This document shows positions 9,851 to 21,550 of a DNA stretch of 64,000 nucleotides, piece after piece; position 1 is the first letter of the stretch; each line of letters begins with the position of its first letter. Position numbers and translations under genes: made by a program. The notes under the pieces were generated by a model. The model saw nothing but the letters and a program-made list of their open reading frames with translations. It had not been told where the DNA came from and did not search any database. The stretch is taken from NCBI GenBank assembly GCA_963580455.1, contig OY756958.1:23510501-23574500 (forward strand), read 5' to 3'. This stretch comes from Euonymus europaeus. Lineage: Eukaryota; Streptophyta; Magnoliopsida; Celastrales; Celastraceae.

Positions 9851-12596
9851 TTAGAAATGTACTTTAGACTCGTTTGAAATATTGGAATAGAGAGATTTTA
9901 GTTAGATTTGGTATAGACTGTCGTTTCTTTTTATTCTTTCTGCATTGTCTCAATATCACCATATCGGAGCATTCCATCAACGACGACTGCAAAAGCCAAA
10001 GGGTTTCAGCCTGTCTTTCCTCAGGTTTCGTATCAGGCATCACTACATGAAATTGCGATGTTCTGTGAGCGAAGGTACCACAACTTCTGTAGAATGTAGA
10101 AACTGCATCATCTTTCCATACATTTATCATTTATTTTTGTAGATTGTAGAAACTGCATTTTTTTATATATTTTGAAAGCAATTTGAGCAACTCTGTCTAT
10201 TCTGAAATAAACGGGGTAATCACCTCTGTGTTTTGGATTGGAAGAATGAAAATATTTTGGAGCACCTATTAGTTGTATATTACTAACTTTGTTGGTTTTG
10301 CAGCATTAATGGAGTTTAATTACTGGATGTGGATTCTCACTGCATATGCTTCAATGAAATGGAGTGTTGGAATGGATTGGGGCTTAATAAATGAGTTGCT
10401 CCCAGGATATCAGAGAGGAGAAGCAGCAAGTGGCATGTAGCCTATTGACTGACAAAGTTGGCATTTGCCAATATTATTACTTGATAGGCTGTGGAGTGGA
10501 GGCCAAACACTGGTGTTCTGCCGAGTGTTGGAGCGTTCTTGCTAAGATGATTAGCCATAAAACCTTTGGCACATTTTCCAAAAACTGGGCCTGGGCTATT
10601 ATTCTTTCAGGATACTGACTCAGTGACTTGTTTAGTTGGTTGGCCTCCATGAGCATTCCAGTATTGGATTAGAAACGTGGGCTGACATAGTATTTTTAAG
10701 CCCAATAAAGAAATGTGGACCAGGCTTTGACCCACAAGGTCCAAAAATAGTCCCGTCCACCAGTTAAAAGCATCCATGGGTCCTTCTTTGGGCTTGCTAA
10801 CCAAACATGCATGGACCCTTTCAAATAGCGATTGAAAGGGATATTTTACTATTGACTTTTAGAAAAGGAAAAAAAACGGCACTGGAGTCTGGAAGTAGTA
10901 GATAATAGATATAATTACTCCTTTGGCTTGCCTTGTCAGTATTATTATTAGTAGAAGTTACAATTCAAGTAATGGGTCCATATGGGTTGGATTGGATAGT
11001 GACAGATCCCAAATGTTTTTTTCTTCATAAAAGTGATCATAGACTATTGCACTCATTTACCTAATAAATTTAGTATGATATGAGGTCTATAGGCCCTCAA
11101 GTCATCGCAAAGATGAAATACATCCCGTAATAAAAAAAAATAAAAGAAGAAAAACACAGAATCGATCATCGCTAGAAGATATCATACTCCATCGTACATC
11201 GTCGGAGACCAAATGAAATCGTATTACACCAGACTATGCTCAACTGACCAAATAAACATGGAAAAAAAAAAGAACAAAGCAGATCTGGCCATTTTGAGCA
11301 CTCCTCCTAGCATATCTGAAAGTAAATCTAGATCTATACATCCAAGAGGTTACTGATTTTAATAGTTACGCACGCAACGAAAGGCCAAACACACGCCATT
11401 ATTTTAATCGAATTTCAAATTATCAAATTTAACTATATATTTTAATAGAGTTAAATCAACTTTAATTTATATAGCATTGTAATAAAAAAAATTAATGATG
11501 CATCCGATATTGTCGATGATATTTAGCTAAGTTCTCGTTTGTTTGGTCGAATGTAAATTTTAATAACGTATAATCTTTAAAATGTATATATTGTAAAAAA
11601 AAAAATGTGTGTGTGGGGGGTTGTTTTGTAAAATACTGTAATTGTTTGTATGCTAGTATGAAAAATATAATCAGGGAGTCATGCCACGTGTACTCTCTCT
11701 CTTACTGTATTTAAGTTGTTTTGTGTGCGTAATAATGAGGCGTGGTGCCTAGTGTGTACTGGTGTTTCCTGCGTGGGTCTCAGACTTAATCTCAACCGTA
11801 CAGCAAAAAGATTCTCGGCTTCTTTTTATGAGATCTATATATATCCCTTTGTTTGCAGGCTAACTCACCGTTAATAAGCTTCCGTCAACTTTTTTCCTTT
11901 TTCACCCTCCCCGCTTTTGTCTTTTTTCACTTTCTTTAACCCCATTCATTTTTCCTAAACCCTTAATTTATATAATTTTTATTAAAATTGACCGAAAATC
12001 AAATTAAAAATAAAAAATTTTCATAATAGGTAAAAATTAACAAAACGATTTGATCAATATATATCAGTTAACATCCCTAAAAAAAAGTGCCGAAACCCAA
12101 GAGAGTCCTGGGATTTGGTGCAGCAAGTATTAGCCAAACATGGCTGGGCCGCATGTGATCTACTGCTCTTAATTCCTTGGTCTGAGTGCATTGGAATTTC
12201 AATTCCCATTTTGACTTTCTTATTATCTATTAAACAAAGTAGTATTCTTGGGGCAGATGACAAAACCATGCACACATGCATACAGAGTCCAATACCCCAT
12301 TTGGCAGGGATGCTGGCATGGTGGTAGCATCTTCACAGTCAGTCATGTCTCCTGTGACTAGTCAGTCTACTCTTCCTACTTCTATGTCTAGCCATGTTCA
12401 CATACACACAACCAAAACAAGAATTGAGTCCTCGTTCACCGCTCAATTGCATGATTGGGAACAAGCTGGGCCCAAATAGGTTAACCTTTTTTCTTTTCTG
12501 CAATCAGAGAGAGATTGAAGGTATATTTGTGCGGGTTGTGAGGGGTTACAATTATTTTAGCTACAATTAGTTTTAATTTTTCCATAAAACCATTTT
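9851..12596. other. Intergenic, no gene seen
   Basis: No frame here shows a known motif. A G-box-like GCCACGTGTA sits at 11,682-11,691 in a CT-rich context, but no gene start follows it, so it is left unassigned. Confidence 0.4.
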
Positions 12597-12644
12597 AAAT
12601 CATGGTTTTTTTTATTTTTTAAATCATGGTTTTTTTTATTTTTT
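12597..12644. repeat. Perfect 24-bp tandem duplication
   Basis: Two identical consecutive 24-bp units, each starting AAATCATGG and followed by a T-rich run. Confidence 0.9.
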
Positions 12645-13600
12645 AAATCGCATATTATAATCTAGGAGTTATGATTTAGTGTTTAAAGTTTAAAAATTAG
12701 GGTTTGAAATTTATATTTTAGAAGCTCAAGGCAAATAACGCTAAGGTCGAGAGTCAGAATCAATCACACTTATCGTAAGTCAATATTGTGTAAATCGTTT
12801 TGACGACTTAAGATTCAATCTCACGTAGCTGTTCAAAGGACGTGTTGAGCTAGGTGATTCCTTGATGGAAAAGAAGATTTAAAATTTAAGATATTTTTCT
12901 CTAAAATCTACTATATTCTAATATTAAGAGTCCCAGATACTAAATAACACATTTAGCCCTCATCCCGTAGTAATGTGCATGTCATCAATAATTGTGATTA
13001 AGATTGATGACCAAAGTGATAAATCACCATCAATGTAGCGACGGCGCACTAATTTATCACTTTTTATGTAAAATAATTATGCACTAACATCATTGAATCC
13101 CTTACTTCAATCATGGAAGTTTTGGACTTACAGTTTCAAGGCCATCTCGAGCCACCATCAAGGTATGGCCTAACTTCTTATGTTTTATATTCATAAATAA
13201 ATCATGTAGATATTATTTTATTATACAATATATAATTGAAGGAAACAATAATAATATATTTTTTTTAAAAAAAGACAGAGAAATAATGGAGAGCTGTACA
13301 ACTACGGGGTTGTTTAATAATTTGTGAACCACTTAGAAAGTCGATTGTGATAGACATCGATAGGTGGAGGTGATAATGGAGGCACTTGCTCATCATCCAA
13401 GTTGGGGGATGGCCTAATTCCTGTGTTTATAATAATATCCAATGTTTCACGTTGTACAGGCAAGAAAGAGCACTGAGCACTTGCACAGGAGTTTATCTTA
13501 AACTTCAATCTTTATATTTATAAATAATTTTAATATTATATAACTTATGTATAAAATATCTGATTTGGACAGTAATAATAATATATATAATACCAAAAAT
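12645..13600. other. Intergenic, no gene seen
   Basis: Includes a degenerate stretch rich in [25 protein letters not shown] words (12,660-12,720), resembling degenerate telomere-type repeats that also appear at 54,360-54,480. No gene supported. Confidence 0.4.
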
Positions 13601-14060
13601 AACACTATTATGCTCGGTACCAATGTTTTCGGAGTCATTAAGGGAAACAAGTCTTTTCAACAAACAAAGACTCCCTTTCAAATAAGTTCTTTTACCAACA
13701 AGAACTCTCTCACTACTAAGAGTAGTTTCGTATTCTAACAAGAAGTTTTTCAAGCAAGAATTTGACTCCGAAAAAAACTCCACCACTATATAAAAAAAGA
13801 AGAATCTCCACCAAGTAAACAAACATTCTATTGTTTAATACATAACTTCTAGAGCACCGAGCTAGGTGTTCTAGGAGACTTATACGCTCACATTTGACTT
13901 GAGCGTCGGAGTGCTAATGTCAGAGAACAACTTCTGGCGAGCTCTTAGCTCACGTTTGTTCGTATGTGTAGAAAATCACAATTGGAAGAGCAATATCAAT
14001 CGAGAAAAACTAGTTCGACCATATCCTAATACATCATCCAAACCAAGCGAATTTTTGACG
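13600..14060 (+). mobile_element. Probable LTR-retrotransposon LTR remnant
   Basis: A TATA-like CTATATAAAA (13,786-13,795) is followed about 100 bp later by gacttgagcgtcggagtgc (13,896-13,914), a phrase I recognise from the R/U5 part of many plant Gypsy LTRs. No gag/pol reading frame is present nearby, so this would be a solo or truncated LTR. Its exact TG...CA borders and target duplication were not found. Confidence 0.5.
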
Positions 14061-14065
14061 TCATC

Positions 14066-14085
14066 ATATATATATATATATATAT
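14066..14085. repeat. (TA)n microsatellite
   Basis: About ten TA units flanked by CATCA / TGATG, so the whole forms a palindrome. Confidence 0.9.
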
Positions 14086-14339
14086 GATGAAGTTCTAATC
14101 CTGCTCAACTTGTTGACGTATTAGATAGTATGGCCGAACTATACTTCTTGGTGCTGAGCTAAAGTGTTCATGCTACATGAGCAAACGTAAACTAAGAGGT
14201 CCACACGAGTTTTTTTTTTGTTTTTGGGAAAGACACTCTAATGCCTAATCAGAACACTGAGGAAAAATTATATTGAGAGCTTGTAGGTCGGAGCTCTTTA
14301 GTATGTAGAAAAATAAATGTCAGTTGTGAATAATCGCAA

Positions 14340-14560
14340 ATTATCTATAGAATTTTTTGTCGGTAATCTCCATCGATAGGTAATCTAAACACCGATGAGA
14401 AAACTTTCTTTGGTAATTATCAATGGGTTATTTCGTCAGCAATCCGTCGATAAAAAATTTAAAAAATTAATTTCCATCCACCAAAAAAATTTAAAAAATA
14501 AATTCCGTCGGTAAAAAAAACATTTGTAATTCATCGACAAAAAAAATAAATCGACAATAA
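14340..14560. repeat. Cluster of CGTCGGTAA-like words
   Basis: Degenerate words such as TGTCGGTAAT, CATCGATAGGTAAT, CCGTCGATAAAAA and CCGTCGGTAAAAA recur in both orientations over about 220 bp. Such subterminal arrays are typical of DNA transposons, but no ends were found, so the element type is open. Confidence 0.35.
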
Positions 14561-15082
14561 TCCATAAATAAAAGAATGGAAAAAATAAAAAAATTATTGT
14601 CATCACTCTATTAAGTTTTTCATTAATAATAATCTGAATCCCCGTACTCATTTTTGTCTTCTCTTTTTCATAATAAAATTGTGAAAAAAATTGAAAATCA
14701 TTCATGAATGTTGATCAAGTCAACGTCCGCATGTCGTTCATTAAAATGGACTATACAGTGTCCAATCCTTTGGCTGGACTGAAGGCTAATAAAATCCGTG
14801 AATAATCTGGTACATGTAGAGGTTCCCTTTTATACTATTGAGGGAGTCCTTCGCGTTGGAGTATGCTTTGGTTTCCTTGGTAGAGGAATATTAGTCCAAG
14901 TCATTGACCTAGATGAGACCTTGAGAAATTTTACTCCTTTTAGGACTCTAGGTTTGTTGATGTAGATAAGTATGTGGATCCACTTTTTGTGTAATAGAAG
15001 TATGATCTAAAAATAAAATTAATGGGCCATTGGTTGTGGCACCATTGTAGTTACTTTTTTTTGGGTTTGGGGTTTATATTTA

Positions 15083-15460
15083 GGGCAACCACAGCAATGA
15101 TCCACTTAATGGCCCAATAATTTTGTTCTTGGGTCTCACATCTATCTCACAAAAACACAACTCTCAATACAATCAAATCAGCATAACACATATTTCAATA
15201 CTGCCACATCAGCAAAACACATCTCCCAATACAAAATCATTATTCAACCCAACTATTTTCTTATCCTTCATACTATTCCCATTAAATTTATACCAAAATT
15301 AAGACTGAGTCCCACCTTTATTACTCAAAAGTCAAACCACATACTCATCTACATCAGCAAAACACATATCTCTATACAGCCACATCAGTAAAACATATTT
15401 TTCAATACAGCCACATCAGTATTTAATGGCCCAACAACTTATACACCATTGTGGCTGCCC
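15083..15460. mobile_element. PIF/Harbinger-type MITE (378 bp)
   Basis: The left end is GGGCAACCACAG and the right end, read inward, GGGCAGCCACAATGG. TTA lies at both borders (15,080-15,082 and 15,461-15,463), the standard 3-bp Harbinger target duplication. Just inside both ends is TAATGGCCCAA, in opposite orientation. The middle holds several direct copies of CACATCAG(C/T)AAAACA. There is no coding capacity. Confidence 0.85.
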
Positions 15461-15491
15461 TTAGAGTTTAAAACCTAGTTGGTAGCCAATG

Positions 15492-15539
15492 TCTCTTTTA
15501 CATTTAATAGGATTATCTCTTTTACATTTAATAGGATTA
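15492..15539. repeat. Perfect 24-bp tandem duplication
   Basis: Two identical units starting TCTCTTTTACATTTAATAGG lie end to end, 30 bp after the Harbinger MITE. Confidence 0.9.
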
Positions 15540-15980
15540 AGGGTTCAAGTAACGAGAGGTTTACGTAGGACTTTCTCTGATTTATCATGATAAAGTTTGA
15601 GAAGTCCACAGCCTCTAGGAATTCATTACGATCCAACTCGATCTATGACTAATAAGGCTACGTTATGCGTTCACAGTCCACGAAACACAATTCTTTTCAT
15701 GTTTAAGGGTTTCGTCTCGAGGATGGCTATGAAATTTTGCCTCTATCATAAAATTAGGACAAAGTTCTATGTTGGGAAAAAGTTGAAACTGCTTTTTGGA
15801 TAAGCAGTCATCCAAAAGCAAAAGGTTTTAACACAGCGAGAAGGAGTAGAATTCAAGAATTTTTTGACTAGTTGGCATAGAAGTCTTGAAAGAAAGGAGA
15901 TGAAAGAAGCAACGTACGTGATTATTTTTTTCTCCTTAATTGATTTTTGTGAATAATAATAACTTATAGAAGATTAATAC

Positions 15981-16082
15981 CTGTTTGTTTTAAAGTATAC
16001 TCTAGCTTATACTCTGTCGTCACCCATACTCTCAGCTTTTACAATTTACGAGAGTTTATACTCTATAAGACATCAATACATA
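15981..16082. mobile_element. Left half of a small MITE split by the Helitron
   Basis: CTGTTTGTTTTAAAGTAT at 15,981 matches, in inverted form, ATACTCTGATCCAAACGG at 19,856-19,873 on the far side of the Helitron (about 13 of 18 positions). Joined, the two halves would make an element of roughly 140 bp of a GTTTGG..AGTAT-ended type. No clear target duplication was found. Confidence 0.4.
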
Positions 16083-19000
16083 TCTATATAACAGGATGAA
16101 AAACAGCTCTCTCCTGGCGAGTTAAGCGAGTACAGCTACAGTGTTGCGCCTGGTATTGACAACCGGAAATGCAAAACGACACCGTTCTCCTCCCATATGC
16201 ACCCTGCGTGTCGTTCATCCACACTGTGTTCTTTTTTTGTTGTAGCATCGCCTCTACCATGTGAGTATTCCCAATCGCGCAAGTGGTTTCCAAGCTCGAT
16301 AACCTTCATATGCTTTTCCACTGTTGATTCTATCAGAGTAGAGCAAGGGCTCCTGCACCGCCTCAACACCCATATATCCATCTTTTCATCTGTATCACTT
16401 TCTTTAGTCTCTGCTTCATGGGACTTCTGGGCTATTCGCTGTGCTTCTTCAAGGTATGTACGGGTGATTCGGGGTATTCACCTTTCACCTTTCCTTTCTC
16501 TTTCAACCTCTGGCCTCTCATCATCCGTCAAAATCCCAGTTTTGTGTTGTTTTGCTTTTGATTTGTCCCGAATAACTTGTGGGTGTGAGGTTCTTTTCCT
16601 CTTCTGTAATAGATTATCGAATCTATAGCCGTGAGTTCCCAGGTTAGTTCTTTCGTTGGTTAAAATTGTCAACTTCATGCTTAACTGTCAGGCCGATTGA
16701 CCTATCCCGATGTCAACGATGAAGGTTTGGAGTGTCGATGATGGTCAGGACAAGTTTACGCTATTGGGTATACACACAATCAACAACCTTTCTATACACT
16801 TGGTTTTGTGAAAAAAGTTTTCTTGCTTTTTGCTCTATTTTAATTTGAATTTTGGTTTATGCAATTTGTGTTGGTGCAGGTGTTTGCCGGAGTAGACCTT
16901 CATTTTCGCCGGCCATTGAGGTTAGTACATGTATCTAATTTTCTCCATATTTTTCTTTGTCTCGCCAGATTTTGAATTCAAATTCAAACTGTTGTTTCAC
17001 ATATGCCATTAATCTGGCTGTCCTATAACCTTTTTTGTGCCGCACCCACCTACTTGGAGTACTGTTTATGTGGTTCTTTATCTATTTTGTGTCTTGCTAA
17101 ACCCTTCTTGAGGCTGTCTTTGTGGTGTTTTTTGTGAGATGGGATTTGGCTGGTCAGATTTGTGGGATTGGGATTGGGGCTGCGATTTGTGGGATTGGTT
17201 TGTGGTGTTTCAACTTCAAAGATCAAATGCTTGTTCCTCTGGGTCATTTCAGGCCTTTGTGGTAGGTTAAGTGTACAAACAAAATGCAGTCCGAGGTTTT
17301 GGAGGTGGAAAGCTTGGGGGAAAAGGACATTGTTGTTATCTTGGTGGGTGACCCTATTTAAGGTATTGTTTTTACACTTATATAAGCAGTTGAGAAGCCC
17401 CACCAATCATAATTGAAATAAATTAGCAGCTAATCAAAATGCCCTGTAAATACACAATCATAATTTTCATCTTTGAATATGATGCTTTCTTTAGTGAACT
17501 GTAATGTTGACCATTTCTGCAGCAATCTCACTCAATAATATTGTGTTAGTTTCATTGATATGCTGATTGAGTTAGTTTTACCTTCGGTTTTTTACGGATG
17601 TTACTCTCGGGTTGGTATGGTCTCTCTTCCTCTAAGATCCTCTCTTTCACTCTCTCTTCATTCTTTCAGTTATTTCAATTTATGATTTCATTTGTCTCAA
17701 ATGGTAGTGGTAGTACATGACGTGGATATATAAAATGAAGATCTAGAGGAGACAACAAGGGTCTATATGAAGGTAGGCATTGAATTTCTTTATTAATAGT
17801 TTCATTTTGTTTGAACTTACTTAAAGCTGAATTGTCTGCAATGAACTCCAAGAAAATTGTCAAATAAAAATGTGACCTTTCAGAGTAGCTGTTGCCTTTT
17901 CCATCAAAGAAAAGCTTTTGCTTCTTGATTCATGATTTCCAACTTGTGATATAGGTATTCAATTCATAATATCATATTTTCATGTATGTTGATGTCATAT
18001 GTCTCTGTTTTACGTTAATAGGGAATACTACAAAGTGAAATGGCATAGTGATGTTTAGGACCATCTTTTGTAACTTTTAGCATAGTAGATTTAATGAGAA
18101 TGCCATCCATCTTTGGGATCTATACCATCTTTTGCAGATAAGCCTACATTCAACACTTAATAAGGAGAAGGTTACATGTTAGTAATTCAATATCATTTTC
18201 AACTTGTAAGATACATCTGTTGTAACAGTTTTGCAGGCAAACTAGGTGGATCCTGTTTATTTAAGCGATATGCCTTGACTGCAACAACAATCTTTGATAA
18301 AATTTTTCAATTCAGTGAATAACTCTTACACTTCGCCACTGCATTTTAATAGCTGAAGTCGTTCAAGGAGTAGTTCGTCTTGGAACATCTATCTCAATAA
18401 AAGATGACAACTGGGAAGCAGTAACAAAGGTATCTGCAAATATTTCACTTTAATTACGTTCTATTGTCCTCTGTTGTTTCATGTGTGTTTATATTATTAC
18501 TAGATGGACCCTTCATTTTTTGCGAAACCAATCCATATTGCCTCCTCTTTTGCAGATGGTGGCTCCAAGATGTTGTCTAATGTGTCATATTTTAATCATT
18601 TAATCGTAGATGAATCTCACCTTATCTCCCACTGTTGTGCTTAGTGTTTATAATACTATGATAAATAAAACACGAAAACAACGACTGTTATTGCCCTTGG
18701 TAGACAATTGCTAGGTAATCAAGTCTCTGTAGATACCTACATGCCATTTGTAGGGTATTTGGGTATTGATTTAGCCCAGTAAATATTTAATTCTGTTTTG
18801 ATCTATATAAATTTTCCTTTCACTTTTCTATATCGAATCTGAATATTTTACTGGGCTATTATTTCTGTTGAATATTATTTCTGAGATTTCTTTATTTGGA
18901 TGTATTTGCATTTCAAACAAGGTATCTAACTGCGGTTTTAAACATCATTTGCAGATGAAATAGTTATTACTTAACTTGCCAAATTGCATAGCACATCTAA

Positions 19001-19835
19001 CCAATTCTTTTAAAACTATGCAGGTTGATTTAAACCACTGGAATACCCCATTATCAAGAGAGAGACAACGATCAACCAATGAAAATAAAATTCTTGTGAG
19101 GTAAAGACAGCTCAACTGCTTTCTACATTGCTACCGGGTATTATTATTTATTTCTTTGTTCATTTTATTACTTCCTTTCCATTTGGGTGAGTGTCATATC
19201 ACCTTATTTTCCCTCAAGTGAATATCATATTTGTTGGACATTAGCTTATCTTGCTACTGGACTTATTGGTGGCCTATTGCTCTTTTCTGTCAATTTCTTT
19301 GCTTCATTTAATACCTTCACAACATCTTAGTAAATACTTTAAGCAGCCTGGAAAATAGAGTAAAATAAGGCGTACTCAGGCAAATATAGACTTGTATTGG
19401 ACTATCCGTTTCCAAAACAACTATAGCAACTTCAACTTCACTATCTTATCTTGAAGTATGGTTATTGTTGTTTTCATCACTTGAGCAGGTAGAACATATC
19501 GTCCAACCATTAAAAAACTGCTTCTATGTTCTTCTTCTTGCTTCTTCTTGTGTGGTTTCAATCATTCATCGCTGCCTTTATTTGATGTTTTTGTAGCTCG
19601 GTGTCAGATTTTGGAATGCATGACTGAGCAACATATTGACACTGATGATGCAGCTATTTACTTTTTCTTGTGATTTTATTACCTTATCTTCCAACCATAT
19701 ATATGAGAGATGGATTTCATCTTCTTTCTTTGTTATGAGTAGCTGTATGTTGTTATTCTATTAATTCTTCCTGGATACGGTTTACCATATGGAAAAATGT
19801 ACAACCCGCAGCATCGCGCGGGCCTCCCTATCTAG
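16083..19835 (+). mobile_element. Non-autonomous Helitron (about 3.75 kb)
   Basis: The 3' end is diagnostic: a GC-rich hairpin CCCGC-AGCATCGC-GCGGG (19,805-19,822), then 9 bases, then CTAG, followed by a host T (19,836). The proposed 5' end is TCTATATAACAGG at 16,083, preceded by A, as expected for A|T insertion without target duplication; this end is less certain than the 3' end. No Rep/helicase frame is present. Inside are short exon-like blocks with splice-like borders near 16,711-16,767, 16,881-16,919, 18,349-18,428 and 19,024-19,100. They look like captured gene pieces, but I do not recognise the source. Confidence 0.75.
18349..19100 (+). pseudogene. Two exon-like blocks captured in the Helitron, source unknown
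   Basis: One block reads AEVVQGVVRLGTSISIKDD followed by NWEAVTK and then GT. The next begins after CAG at 19,023 with VDLNHWNTPLSRERQRS and ends at NKILVR before GTAAAG. The phases join without a stop. VVRLGTSISI faintly resembles a beta-barrel segment of translation GTPases, but I would not assign a family. Flanking sequence has no further frame, which suits a captured fragment. Confidence 0.35.
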
Positions 19836-19873
19836 TAACTTATACTTTATAAGACATACTCTGATCCAAACGG
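19836..19873. mobile_element. Right half of the MITE split by the Helitron
   Basis: Starts with AACTTATACTTTATAAGACAT, close to GTTTATACTCTATAAGACAT just left of the Helitron, and ends with CCAAACGG. See the left half at 15,981-16,082. Confidence 0.4.
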
Positions 19874-21329
19874 AAATAAATTTTAGAAAATTAAACACAA
19901 TACACGGGAACAGGAGATAATTTTTTTAAAAACAGTCGCAGGAGTAATGATTCAATTCTTTGAGTTTAATAAACTAATTTCAGAGGACGACCCACAATGC
20001 AACTATTCTCTATTTGATCTTCAATCTGTCCTTTTGAATCTCATTAAAGCAGCAAATTATACTTAACATTGAATATTCAAAATTGGATAGATTGTGAAGC
20101 GGTCAGTGCTTCCATAGAAACTTGGAATAATGTGTTATAAAATATAAATAAAAATATTCGTGAGAGCACCCGATAAATCAAACCTAAACAAAAAAGATGT
20201 ATTATCCGCTCTACACTCGACACCTGTTAAATTTTATCCTTTAAAGGACCATCTTAATTAATTGGCATGGGAGGAATATTACTTGCAGACCACATTAGTG
20301 AATGATCACACTTAACACTCGACAGATGTGAAATATAAGTCTTTCGCATATCATGCACTGTACTGTATAAAAGAAGTTTAATTGTATGAAATCTGCACCC
20401 AAAAGAAGCAAGTGTGAACAAACCAAATAAGCAACGACCTACAAAGACGTACGAGACCCACTTTATCATATTATATTGAAGAAGACATGCATTAACCAAA
20501 TCATGGCCTTTGAAAAAGCAGATCTTGCTTTGAAGTCAATATATAGATATATATAGATGACAATGATATTGATTCGACGCAGAATGCACTAAAGGACCAG
20601 AAAGAAACGATATATATCATGGCATTATCATGTCCCTACTCAGTGGCTGCAAAATTTTGTGCAGATATTTATTGATCTTGTATTGAGGATAGATACATAC
20701 TTGATCGTGATAGAACACTGTATTTTTGTATGATGAAACGGATGCAAAAACATGGATCCACTCAAAATATTGGAATTTCCTGTTCCTGTTTTCATCACTT
20801 GGTGTGGTGGTGTTCATCATAATGACAAAATTACTGACACGATGTATGTTGGAACTTTTGGCTCCATCTATATATGGTTACCATCACCGAGATCACTGTG
20901 GTTTATTTATTGGATTCGAGTTTTTTCAAAATTAGAGTTGCTACAATGGTTTCCTTGATTTAAGGGCACTGTTACGCGCACGGGTAATCTGTAGAATATC
21001 AACTCAATCAGATGAATTTGGTCATGTAATTGATCATTCTCGACCGACTTAGGACTCGAGTCTCTAACTCCACCCAACACTACACATTTGATCTTATTAT
21101 TTACCAAATCTTTTGCTTACTAGTGACTGTACCTGCTGCCCCATAGTCAACTTCCGAGTCCCTTTCGAGAATCAAAATGTTAAGACTTATTTGAGAGGCA
21201 AGTCACCCATGTGGTTTTAAGTAAAAATTAAATCAGAGTAAATAATACATCATGGAGTTGTTTTAGTTGAATTTATGCTATGACAAGAGCAAGTTGTGTC
21301 TTAAGGTCCGCGTGATATTGTCTTGAAGG
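19874..21329. other. Intergenic, no gene seen
   Basis: Short overlapping frames on both strands (for example 20,617-20,958) carry no recognisable motif and are taken as chance. No RNA gene was seen. Confidence 0.4.
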
Positions 21330-21550
21330 CTATGCTTGGGAGAGGGGTAGGGTTGAGAGGGGTTGGATTGAGAGGGGTTCATAAAAATGAACAATTGCTT
21401 GATATGAGAGGGGTTGGTAGCCTTTAATGTGAATGAACACCTCTCAATCCCTCATTTTGAAGGGCTGATAAAAGGAGTGTTGGGAGGGATTCGTGAACCC
21501 TCCCAACACCTTGAGATGTTCTCGCCAATCAAGGGTTCCAAACAAGGCCT
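21330..21550. mobile_element. Probable MITE with internal hairpin
   Basis: The ends GGCTATGCTTGGGA and, inverted, GGCCTTGTTTGGAA match at 10 of 14 positions. The interior repeats GAGAGGGGTT several times and contains a perfect 12-bp inverted repeat, GTGTTGGGAGGG (21,477-21,488) and CCCTCCCAACAC (21,498-21,509), around a 9-base loop. A target duplication was not evident, so the class is open (hAT-like ends). Confidence 0.55.

Noticed and set aside
16136..16460. Minus-strand frame near the Helitron 5' end
   Set aside because: Slightly coiled-coil-like composition but no recognisable family; lies inside the Helitron and may be chance or part of a captured fragment.
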